12,745 bases of DNA from the NCBI GenBank assembly GCA_010029175.1, contig RGNC01000048.1, positions 1-12,745 on the forward strand, read 5' to 3'. Origin of the DNA: Synechococcaceae bacterium WB8_1B_136. Its GTDB lineage: Bacteria; Cyanobacteriota; Cyanobacteriia; PCC-6307; Cyanobiaceae. A program made the position numbers and the translations under genes. The notes below the pieces were generated by a model. It was not told the DNA's origin. It was given only the letters and a program-made list of their open reading frames with translations, and made no database searches. Shown piece by piece: positions 1 to 5,756 of the stretch. The first letter of the stretch is position 1, and every line of letters begins with the position of its first letter.

Positions 1-185
1 TTGCTCCACTCGGGATGGTGGCCCATCGCCTCGGCGATCAGGGCCACCCGAGCCATGAACCCGAACGCCTCCACGAAGTCGGCAAAGCGCAGATCACGGC
101 GCAGCCGATCGTGCAGCAGCGTCCAATCGGGGAATTCGGCCGGCAACGACTCGCGTTGATCAGTGGTCAGCAGAACAGCAGCCAT
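1..185 (-). CDS. phhB: Pterin-4a-carbinolamine dehydratase, N-terminal part (runs off the window start)
   Basis: This family dehydrates 4a-hydroxytetrahydropterin, recycling the pterin cofactor in the cytoplasm; in cyanobacteria it may act in general pterin metabolism. Reading down from the ATG at 185-183 gives 61 residues before the edge. Visible family features are the W21-T-L-L stretch, the run RFADFVEAFGFMARVAL at about residues 33-49, and the active-site signature E52-x3-H56-H57-P58-E-W60. The C-terminal half, including the second conserved His, lies outside the window. The start fits the usual short lead before the first conserved block, and no Shine-Dalgarno sequence is evident. It is transcribed away from the secreted-protein gene at 274. 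Family assignment is firm from the motif order; the physiological substrate in this organism is inferred. Confidence 0.9.
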   Translation of the reverse strand, partial: MAAVLLTTDQRESLPAEFPDWTLLHDRLRRDLRFADFVEAFGFMARVALIAEAMGHHPEWS

Positions 186-273
186 GGCAGAGGGAGAGAC
201 AGCGGAGGCAACCACCGCAGGGTTCCATCCTGGGCTCACCATGGCTATGGATCAGGACAGCTGGATCAACACC

Positions 274-663
274 ATGCATCAACGCCTCGCCCTGGCCGCT
301 GCCACCGCCGTGATCGGCTCAGGTCTGTGCCTGATCAGCCCTCCAGCCGCCGAGGCCCAGGTGGTGTGTGGTGCGGGCTACGCCTACAACGGCGTCAGCT
401 GTGTGATCAGCAGCCCCGTGCTGCCACCGGTGGCACCGGCCTAGGCGCCCTACTCCGGGGCGTATTACGGCACCTATTACGGCGCTCCCCGGGCCGCAGT
501 CTACAGCGGCACCACCGACCACGGCGGCTGGGGGGCCACCGGCTATCGGGGCCCGGAGGGCTGGAGTGGCGTGCGTGCCTCCAATGGCGCCTGGGGGGTG
601 CGGGGGCCCGGCGGCGGCGCCTACGTCCACACGGAGAACCACGGCAATTTCTACCGCCGCTGA
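274..663 (+). pseudogene. Secreted Gly/Tyr-rich protein interrupted by an in-frame amber codon
   Basis: From the ATG at 274 the product begins MHQR, followed by a hydrophobic stretch and an AEA-QV site, a classic Sec signal peptide of about 28 residues. Two cysteines follow (VVCGAGYAYNGVSCV), then a Pro-rich segment ending VAPA. A TAG lies at 442-444. The same frame then stays open for 72 codons to the TGA at 661-663, and encodes a Gly/Tyr/Trp-rich tail containing YSGAYYGTYYGAP and GYRGPEGWSGV. Of those 72 codons 63 end in G or C, as expected of coding DNA here, so the two parts look like one gene. A Tyr codon changed to TAG would fit the local composition. In-frame ATGs at 163 and 241 are possible starts, but 274 gives the more normal n-region. 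Sequencing error, recent pseudogene, or readthrough cannot be told apart. Function unknown; probably cell-surface or periplasmic. Confidence 0.7.
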
Positions 664-723
664 CTGAAGCCCCCCGCCGACCAGCCGAACAGGCCCACTT
701 CAGCCAGCTTCAGCCACCAGGTT

Positions 724-740
724 ACGATTCTGAGAATCGT
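724..740. promoter_or_regulatory. 17-bp perfect 8-1-8 inverted repeat, candidate operator
   Basis: ACGATTCT-G-AGAATCGT is perfectly symmetrical around one central base. It lies between the interrupted secreted-protein gene and the hypothetical gene at 815. The 7-1-7 core geometry resembles binding sites of the Fur/Zur/PerR family, but only part of each half-site agrees with a TGATAAT consensus. The one-base centre argues against a useful RNA hairpin and for a dimeric protein site. The regulator is unknown. Confidence 0.4.
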
Positions 741-814
741 GCGTCTCGCTACTGCGACGGGGCCAGCCTGTCTGTTGCAGTGGCGTGATCCCCCAGCACC
801 GCGGCACCCACGCC

Positions 815-1096
815 ATGCCCGCATCCACCGCACTGTTGAGCCTTCAGGACAGCCACGCGCCCTACAAGGGCGTCTGGCAGATCTTCCAGGCAGCCCCCGG
901 AAGCTTCGAGGCGGTGCATTCCACCTACCGCAGCGAGCAGTGCCCCGGCTGCGTGATCGAGCAACGGCGCTTCAGCGCCCGTGGCGCCGCCACCGCCTTC
1001 GCGCGCCATCTGATGGCCCACGGCTGGAACCTGCGCCACCTGCACGGCGAAGGGGAACATTTCTGGTTCGGCCTGCCCGATGCGGGCGATCGCTGA
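815..1096 (+). CDS. Hypothetical protein, 93 aa, with a CxxC pair
   Basis: I do not recognise this family. The 93-residue product is soluble, with no signal peptide or membrane segment. A C43-P-G-C46 pair could bind metal or be redox-active, although four ligands are not visible. Aromatic and histidine residues cluster near the C-terminus (HGWNLRHLHGEGEHFWFGL, residues 69-87). An in-frame ATG at 785 would add ten residues; 815 is preferred because the extra residues (IPQHRGTHA) look non-coding, but neither start has a clear ribosome binding site. A 17-bp palindrome lies 75 bases upstream and may control it. Base composition by codon position is consistent with a real gene. Confidence 0.6.
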   Translation: MPASTALLSLQDSHAPYKGVWQIFQAAPGSFEAVHSTYRSEQCPGCVIEQRRFSARGAATAFARHLMAHGWNLRHLHGEGEHFWFGLPDAGDR

Positions 1097-1205
1097 AGCC
1101 CCTGATCATCATCAGCCCACCACGATCCCGAATGGGATTGGAAGATTTCGAGCATGCCTTCGCCCGTTGGTGGACCCTGATTGCAAGGGGTGATTGGGGT
1201 TGGCA

Positions 1206-1400
1206 ATGGCCATCGTGATTCAAAGCCGTGGGCCGAACGAACAGGATTGGCGCAATGAAGTGTGGCGGCGATCCCATTTCGAGGCCTACACCGCAGCGCG
1301 AACCAAAGCACAACTCACAGGACGGATCTATCGCCTTGTTGACCAGAACGGGGTGATTCTGGAAGAGGTGCGCTGCCGCCCCTCCAGGCGCGACCGCTGA
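1206..1400 (+). CDS. Small hypothetical protein, 64 aa
   Basis: I do not recognise this family. The ATG at 1206 follows a GGGG stretch at 1196-1199 with a six-base spacer, a plausible weak ribosome binding site; a TTG at 1194 would add four residues. The product is charged and soluble. The segment LTGRIYRLVDQNGVILEEV (about residues 38-56) reads like beta strands with a tight turn, a pattern common in small cyanobacterial proteins of unknown function. There is no signal peptide or transmembrane segment. It may be expressed independently of the gene ending at 1096, 109 bases upstream. Confidence 0.5.
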   Translation: MAIVIQSRGPNEQDWRNEVWRRSHFEAYTAARTKAQLTGRIYRLVDQNGVILEEVRCRPSRRDR

Positions 1401-1408
1401 GACCAGCC

Positions 1409-1438
1409 GCTGAGACGCCGCTTGCCGAGACGCCACTT
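1409..1438. repeat. 15-bp imperfect tandem duplication, two copies
   Basis: GCTGAGACGCCGCTT (1409-1423) is followed directly by GCCGAGACGCCACTT (1424-1438), with two differences. It begins nine bases after the stop codon of the small gene ending at 1400. A partial GCTGAGAC at 1396-1403 may be a remnant of a further copy. It looks like local slippage duplication; no function is implied. Confidence 0.6.
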
Positions 1439-1735
1439 GGTGAAGCGCTGTTCATGAAGTGCCATTGCCCGCGGTGAAGAGCGATGTCGATCGCGGCGCG
1501 GCCCTTGCCGGCGGCGGGCAGCCGATCCATCGTGACGACATCGGGATTCGGAGGCTCCGCTGATGGACGACACCCCCCCTGAGCATTCATCAGGAGCGCG
1601 CTGACGATCCGGCCCCTGCTCCAACACTCTCGACGGATCTCTGACGTTCCCCTTGATCACGCCCCACCCTGCGGGGGCTGATCCGCCCACTGCATCGCCT
1701 CAGGTGCCCCGGGCCCCATGGAACGTCCCACTTGT

Positions 1736-1751
1736 CACCTGGCCCCAGGTG
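1736..1751. repeat. 16-bp palindrome (7-2-7)
   Basis: CACCTGG-CC-CCAGGTG is perfectly self-complementary over 16 bases. It lies in gene-free DNA 38 bases from a second, longer palindrome. It could be a protein site or part of a structured transcript end; nothing decides between them. Confidence 0.45.
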
Positions 1752-1789
1752 CCAGCGCCGGCAGCTCCGCCCCCACAACTGAACATCCT

Positions 1790-1807
1790 TCAGATCAGCT
1801 GATCTGA
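1790..1807. repeat. 18-bp perfect palindrome
   Basis: TCAGATCAGCTGATCTGA is fully self-complementary with no spacer. It is AT-richer than its surroundings and stands out in a gene-free stretch. A spacerless palindrome favours a dimeric DNA-binding protein over an RNA hairpin. No neighbouring gene start is close, since the PAS gene ends at 1948, so its target is unclear. Confidence 0.5.
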
Positions 1808-1874
1808 TTGCCAAGCCGAACCGCGCCCAGCTGTGCCCGCTCCCCCTGGAGCACCGGCACCGCTGAGCAGACAG

Positions 1875-1900
1875 AAGCCCGGGGCCCAGGCTCCGGGCTT
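1875..1900. terminator. Hairpin downstream of the PAS gene, candidate terminator
   Basis: AAGCCCGG (1875-1882) pairs perfectly with CCGGGCTT (1893-1900) across a ten-base loop. It lies 48 bases beyond the stop of the minus-strand PAS gene. Neither strand has a clean U-tract: the plus side continues TGTTGT and the minus side CTGTCT. It is therefore a plausible but weak intrinsic terminator. Confidence 0.45.
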
Positions 1901-1947
1901 TGTTGTGGCGGGCTTTTGGATGAATCGGGCCGCCAACGCCCACGGCC

Positions 1948-2784
1948 TCAGGGCTGCGGCGCCTTGCATTCCCGCTGCACAGACACCCAATAGGTGAACC
2001 AGCCGCCACTGTCATCCAGCGGGGCAATGTCGATCTCCACCCAGAAGGGGCGGCCGTTGCTGCGGTAGTTGAGCAGCGCCTGGCGCACGGGTTGCCAGTG
2101 CCGCATCGCATCGTGGAACACACGCACCGCCTTGGGGTCGGTGTGCGGGCCCTGAAACAGGCGCGGGCTGCGACCCAGCAGCTCCTCCAGCCGGTAGCCG
2201 GTCTGCCGCAGGGCAGCGGCATTGGCAAACACGATCAGCGGCCCCGGCGGTTCCACCGGCTCAGCGGTGGTCACAATCACCGCATCACGCACCTGCTGCA
2301 GGATCCGCTGGTGCATCAGCAACTGTTCGCTGACGGGCTGGTGGGCGTGGCTGCGGGGTTGCAACAACACCACCCCGGCGCCGTCGTCGCTGCGGAACAG
2401 CCGTGCGGGCAGCTCCCGACTCCCGCAGGCGATCGCCGTGTCGATCGGCCCCTGATCGGCAATGGTGGCGGAGTGCAACTCCAGCAGCTCCACCAGCTCA
2501 GGCCAGAAGGCCTCGATCTGCTGCCCATGGTCGAGGCCACCAGCTGAACCGATCAACTGGCGGGCAGCGTGATCAAAAAACTGCACATGCCCGGAACCCG
2601 AAACCAGGATCAATCCATCGCCGGGCAGCAGCAGAAAGTCTTCCCGCTGATCCCAACGGCGCGCGGGCTGGGAGCTGTGGTTCCGCTGCGGCTCCACCGG
2701 ATCGGCTTCAATCCATTCCGGTCTTAGCCAGCCCCGCACCGGAGCGCTGCATGCTTGAGGCCGTGCGTGGCCCCCACAGCCCAT
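1948..2784 (-). CDS. Double-PAS sensory protein without an output domain
   Basis: The 278-residue product appears to consist of two PAS folds. The first, about residues 50-145, has the pattern DGLILVSGSGHVQFFDHAAR. The second, about 160-272, has the familiar FANAAALRQTGYRLEELLGR followed by LFQGPHTDP and a closing beta sheet (RPFWVEIDIAPLD). The LFQG segment is LOV-like, but the photoactive Cys of the LOV motif GRNCRFLQ is replaced by Pro207 (GRSPRLFQG). No kinase, GGDEF, EAL, HTH or other effector follows, so it probably works through a partner protein. The open frame continues upstream to 3021, but that part is antisense to the MscS gene. The ATG at 2784 is chosen; a GTG at 2739 would also fit. 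With the ATG the gene overlaps the divergent MscS start codon by two bases. Ligand and partner are unknown. Confidence 0.75.
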   Translation of the reverse strand: MGCGGHARPQACSAPVRGWLRPEWIEADPVEPQRNHSSQPARRWDQREDFLLLPGDGLILVSGSGHVQFFDHAARQLIGSAGGLDHGQQIEAFWPELVELLELHSATIADQGPIDTAIACGSRELPARLFRSDDGAGVVLLQPRSHAHQPVSEQLLMHQRILQQVRDAVIVTTAEPVEPPGPLIVFANAAALRQTGYRLEELLGRSPRLFQGPHTDPKAVRVFHDAMRHWQPVRQALLNYRSNGRPFWVEIDIAPLDDSGGWFTYWVSVQRECKAPQP

Positions 2785-4399
2785 GACCCACCAGCCAAGC
2801 CAGCGGTCAACGCGGAGACTGGCATGGCTGCTGGCGCTGCTACTGGCACTGCTGAGCTGCTTGATCGCGCCGGTTGCGCCGGTTGCAGCTGCCGATGCGC
2901 CCCCGCCGGCCTGGGTGATGCTGGATGGCCAGCGGGTGATCGAAGTCCGGGCTGCCGCCGGCGCCCAGACTCCCGCCGATCTGGCCCAGCGGATCAGCCG
3001 CGAGCTGCTGCTTCTTGCCAATGACCACTCCCGCGCTCCCGGCCAGCTGGTGGTGGAGGAGCAACCGCCCTACTGGATGGTCGCCGAGCGCCAGGCCGAT
3101 GGCAGCACCATGCCGCGGCTGGCGGTGGATGCGCGGGCGGCGCAGCGCTTCGGCCTGTCGCAACGGGCCCTGGCGGAGCGCTACCGCGATCAGCTGCAGC
3201 AGGCCATTCGCCTCTACCGCACGCGCCATAGCCTCGAGGCCTGGGTGCACGGCACGGCCCTGGCGCTGGTGGTGCTCGCCCTCTACCTGGGCTGGCTGCT
3301 GGGGCAACGGCGCCTGCAGCGGCGCCTGCGCCAGCGGCTGCTGGCGCACTGCCCGGCCCTGCGCATCGGCGCCACACAACTGCTGAGCCCCGCGCAACTG
3401 CGGCCGGCACTGCTGTTGGGCCTGAACTTGCTGAACTGGGCGCTGCTGCTGCTGATCAGCTATCTGCTGGTGCCGCTGCTGCTGGGCCTGTTCCCGCCCA
3501 CCCAGGGCCTGGCCATGGGCTTGCGCGGGCAGATCATCGCCGTGCTGCAGGCCATCGCCAAGGCGGTGTTGGGCACAGTGCCGGCCCTGCTCTCGATCGG
3601 CCTGATCCTGGCCATCACCGCGCTGCTGGTGCGGGCCAGCAACGCCTGGTTCGGAGCGCTGGGCCAGGGGCAGGTGCGATTGCCGGGTTTCTATCCCGAG
3701 TGGGGCCGACCCACCGGCCGCATTGCGGCCGTGTTGATCGTGATGGCCGGACTGGTGGTGGCCTACCCCCACATCCCCGGGGCCGGCAACCGCACCTTTC
3801 AGGGGGCCGGATTGTTCGTGGGCCTGCTGGCGGCACTTGGCTCGAGCGCCGTGGCCACCAACGTGATCAGCGGGCTGATGCTGATCTACACCCGTGGCTT
3901 CCAGGAGGGCGACCGGGTGGAGATCAACGGCGTGCTGGGGATCGTGGAGGACCGGGCCCTGCTGGTGACCCGCATCCGCACCCCCCGCAACGAACTGGTG
4001 AGCATTCCCAACGCCACCGTGATCGGCGCTTCGATCGTGAACTTCAGCCTCGCCCCCCGGGAAAGCCATCGCCCCGTGGCGGTGGCCACGACGGTCACGA
4101 TCGGCTACGACGTGCCCTGGCGCCAGGTGCATGCCCTGCTGCTGGCCGCCGCCCACAGTGTGGGCGGCATCGCCGACACGCCGGAGCCGTTTGTGCTGCA
4201 GACCTCGCTCAACGATTTCCACATCAGCTACGAGCTCAACGCCTCGGTGCGGGATGTGGGCCACTACCGCGAGACCCTCTCGGAGCTGCTAGGCGCCATC
4301 CAGGATCAGTTCGCCGCTGCGCGGGTGGAGATCCTCTCTCCCGGCTACCACGCCATCCGCAACGGCAACCGCAGCACCGTGCCGCCCCTGCAGCCCTGA
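2783..4399 (+). CDS. MscS-family mechanosensitive ion channel with periplasmic N-terminal domain
   Basis: This is a 538-residue membrane protein of the small-conductance mechanosensitive channel superfamily, which opens under membrane tension and releases solutes during osmotic downshock. A signal peptide (residues 1-38, RR then a Leu/Ala core ending AAADA) precedes a periplasmic domain of about 110 residues. Membrane segments follow at about 157-174, 207-237, 250-284, 313-331 and 342-369. The pore-lining helix and beta domain are clear: GLLAALGSSAVATNVISGL (347-365), GFQEGDRVEINGVLGIVED (372-390), then TPRNELVSIPNATV (400-413). The C-terminal alpha/beta domain runs to the end. ATG 2783 is the only start that keeps the signal peptide intact. 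It is divergent from the PAS gene, with essentially no intergenic space, so any promoter must lie inside that gene's 5' end. Confidence 0.92.
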   Translation: MTHQPSQRSTRRLAWLLALLLALLSCLIAPVAPVAAADAPPPAWVMLDGQRVIEVRAAAGAQTPADLAQRISRELLLLANDHSRAPGQLVVEEQPPYWMVAERQADGSTMPRLAVDARAAQRFGLSQRALAERYRDQLQQAIRLYRTRHSLEAWVHGTALALVVLALYLGWLLGQRRLQRRLRQRLLAHCPALRIGATQLLSPAQLRPALLLGLNLLNWALLLLISYLLVPLLLGLFPPTQGLAMGLRGQIIAVLQAIAKAVLGTVPALLSIGLILAITALLVRASNAWFGALGQGQVRLPGFYPEWGRPTGRIAAVLIVMAGLVVAYPHIPGAGNRTFQGAGLFVGLLAALGSSAVATNVISGLMLIYTRGFQEGDRVEINGVLGIVEDRALLVTRIRTPRNELVSIPNATVIGASIVNFSLAPRESHRPVAVATTVTIGYDVPWRQVHALLLAAAHSVGGIADTPEPFVLQTSLNDFHISYELNASVRDVGHYRETLSELLGAIQDQFAAARVEILSPGYHAIRNGNRSTVPPLQP

Positions 4400-4488
4400 G
4401 CGCTGCGCTGTGATCGTCCGCAGCTGTGCCGCATCCCATCCCGCGCTCTGGGGAGATGCCTAAGACCGGGATGGTCTGACAACGCACG

Positions 4489-4704
4489 ATGGCTCACTCC
4501 ACCGCCCCTGCTTCCTCCACCCGGCTGCGGGCCTCCACCCAGGATGTGGCGATCCACATGATCGCCGCTGCCGCAAGAATCCTGCTGATGCTCGGCACGG
4601 CGATCCTGATCGGCGAAGTGGCCGCAGGCCCCGCCAAGAAACTGCTCGAAACCCGCACCAACCACCGGCCCAACCTGAACGAAGACGGCGAACCGGCCGA
4701 TTGA
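4489..4704 (+). CDS. Small single-pass membrane protein, 71 aa
   Basis: I do not recognise this family. The product has a short polar N-terminus, one hydrophobic helix at about residues 21-46 (AIHMIAAAARILLMLGTAIL onward), then a basic and polar tail (AKKLLETRTNHRPNL) ending in acidic residues. It lies 90 bases after the MscS gene on the same strand without an obvious terminator between them, so it could be co-transcribed with the channel. It converges on the YhaV toxin gene, 22 bases away. The composition and the clean hydrophobic helix support a real gene, but function cannot be assigned. Confidence 0.6.
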   Translation: MAHSTAPASSTRLRASTQDVAIHMIAAAARILLMLGTAILIGEVAAGPAKKLLETRTNHRPNLNEDGEPAD

Positions 4705-4726
4705 GGCCATGCGGCGGGGCAAGTTC

Positions 4727-5233
4727 TCAGCGGGGGCGTTCGCTGAGTTGCTGCCAACGCCGGGTGGCCTGTGCGGCTTCTTGCAGAAGCTGATCCCAGT
4801 CGTCTGGCGGATGGCCGCTGGCCAACATGTCCTGAAAGACGCGATAGACATCGCTCTTGCTGCCATAGGCGCGCTTGGTGTCGGTGTCGTTGACCCACCC
4901 GAGCACGATCAGCCGTGAGCGAGTGTGAAAGCGAAAGAACAGGCGGTACTGCTGGAAGAACTTGGCCCGCCGCCAGTGCCGATGCTCCGGCCCCAGGGTG
5001 GATCCCTGCTGAAACGCCTTGCCGCTTGGGTCCCGGGGGATGTCAAGGAGCATCAGGCGGGCAATGGCGGCCAGCCGCTTGCTGGCGTTTTTGCTGCCAT
5101 AACCCTGGGGATCCTTGCGGCGCAGCTTGTCCACCTCTTGGATCAAGGCCTCCAATTGATCGAGGAACAGCGGGTGCGCATAAAGCCGCCACCCGTTGAT
5201 CTCCACGAGCGTTTGATCTGCAGCCGTGCTCAA
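4727..5233 (-). CDS. yhaV: YhaV-family type II toxin (RelE-like ribonuclease)
   Basis: YhaV toxins cleave RNA and stop growth unless neutralised by the PrlF antitoxin. The 168-residue product matches the family from end to end: NGWRLYAHPLFLDQLEAL (residues 13-30), HWRRAKFFQQYRLFFR (86-101), LIVLGWVND (108-116), the K120-R-A-Y-G element and YRVFQDMLASGHPPDDW (130-146). The E. coli protein is about 154 residues, so length is normal with a slightly longer C-terminus. Its ATG at 5233 overlaps the last four bases of the upstream antitoxin gene, the usual coupled arrangement with the antitoxin first. No inactivating change is visible, so the toxin is probably intact. The identification rests on motifs recalled from the family, not on a search. 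Confidence 0.9.
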   Translation of the reverse strand: MSTAADQTLVEINGWRLYAHPLFLDQLEALIQEVDKLRRKDPQGYGSKNASKRLAAIARLMLLDIPRDPSGKAFQQGSTLGPEHRHWRRAKFFQQYRLFFRFHTRSRLIVLGWVNDTDTKRAYGSKSDVYRVFQDMLASGHPPDDWDQLLQEAAQATRRWQQLSERPR

Positions 5234-5559
5234 GGTTGGTCAGACGCGTCGTCGTCTGTCAGCACTTGATCGAGGTCCACCTCGATGCCCCCGATCAGAT
5301 CCTGCAGGCGTGGAACCAGATCAGCAGGGATGGGCTGGAGACGCTCGGGATGGCTGGCGATATCGCGCTCCAGCAACGCCAGGAAAGGAGCCAGAGCTGG
5401 ATCATCGTCGGAGGGTCGGCCGCTGCTGACGCGCTGCAACACCACCTCGCCATTGGGACGGAAGGCGTAGCGGATGCGATCGCGCTTGCGCAGGCCAAGG
5501 GCCCGCCGCACGGGTTGGGGAACGGTGGTCTGGTAGCGATCCGTGAGGGCCGATTCCAC
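5230..5559 (-). CDS. prlF: PrlF (SohA) antitoxin, AbrB/MazE-type fold
   Basis: This is the antitoxin partner of YhaV: it binds the toxin and normally represses its own operon through an N-terminal swapped-hairpin AbrB domain. That domain is clear at residues 3-43 (SALTDRYQTTVPQPVRRALG, then KRDRIRYAFRPNGEVVLQR). A toxin-binding C-terminal half follows (DDPALAPFLALLERDI, IPADLVPRLQDLI) with an acidic end. The GTG at 5559 gives 109 residues, close to the 111 of E. coli PrlF, and is preceded by GGA with a four-base spacer. The frame stays open upstream to an ATG at 5757, but those 66 extra residues resemble no PrlF and would contain the candidate operator at 5647-5662. In-frame GTG codons near 5615 are other options. 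The four-base overlap with yhaV supports one transcript. Confidence 0.85.
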   Translation of the reverse strand: MESALTDRYQTTVPQPVRRALGLRKRDRIRYAFRPNGEVVLQRVSSGRPSDDDPALAPFLALLERDIASHPERLQPIPADLVPRLQDLIGGIEVDLDQVLTDDDASDQP

Positions 5560-5646
5560 CTCATCCAGGGGGTAATCAAGGTCGGAAACGACCGCGTCAG
5601 CGGAGGGGAGCACAGCCACACGCCACCAGGGAGACGAGACCAATGT

Positions 5647-5662
5647 TAATGCAACTGCATTA
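5647..5662. promoter_or_regulatory. 16-bp inverted repeat upstream of prlF-yhaV, candidate autoregulatory operator
   Basis: TAATGCA-AC-TGCATTA is a perfect 7-2-7 inverted repeat. It is AT-rich in GC-rich surroundings and lies about 88 bases upstream of the preferred prlF GTG. Type II antitoxins of the AbrB/MazE fold typically bind such palindromes over their own promoter. A TTGCTC/CATTAA pair with 18-base spacing on the minus strand overlaps it, but is too degenerate to call as a promoter. Position and symmetry suggest the operator; binding is inferred. Confidence 0.55.
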
Positions 5663-5756
5663 CCTTGGCGAGCAATAGGGCCTCGATGCTGCGTGAGGGA
5701 CATCAAATGGTCCCGCTTGAATCTCAGCGGTCGAAGGCGGAGAACCTGCCGCTGCA

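Larger units (their letters stand above)
1401..1947. other. 547-bp stretch without a convincing gene
   Basis: Open frames here, such as minus 1590-2228 and minus 1315-1690, have Arg/Cys/Ser-rich translations typical of off-frame reading and no recognisable domain. The stretch holds a 15-bp tandem duplication (1409-1438), two short perfect palindromes (1736-1751 and 1790-1807), a direct repeat of CAGGTGCC (1701-1708, 1746-1753) and a hairpin near its right end (1875-1900). A short minus-strand segment near 1460-1530 faintly resembles a transposase catalytic stretch, too weak to annotate. Confidence 0.5.

Noticed and set aside
15..788. 257-aa plus-strand frame spanning the window start
   Set aside because: It runs antisense to the carbinolamine dehydratase and then out of frame with the secreted-protein gene; its Arg/Gly/Ser-rich translation matches nothing.
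1590..2228. 212-aa minus-strand frame overlapping the PAS gene
   Set aside because: It overlaps the well-supported PAS coding frame in another phase, and its Arg/Cys/Trp-rich composition is typical of off-frame reading.
2785..3021. N-terminal extension of the PAS protein to a start at 3021
   Set aside because: The extra 79 residues are Ser/Ala-rich and antisense to the MscS signal peptide and periplasmic domain; PAS homology begins well after residue 2784's codon.
2840..4264. 474-aa open frame antisense to the MscS gene
   Set aside because: The translation is His/Gln/Gly-rich without a domain or membrane pattern. It exists because GC-rich codons rarely give stops on the opposite strand; the MscS reading has clear family motifs.
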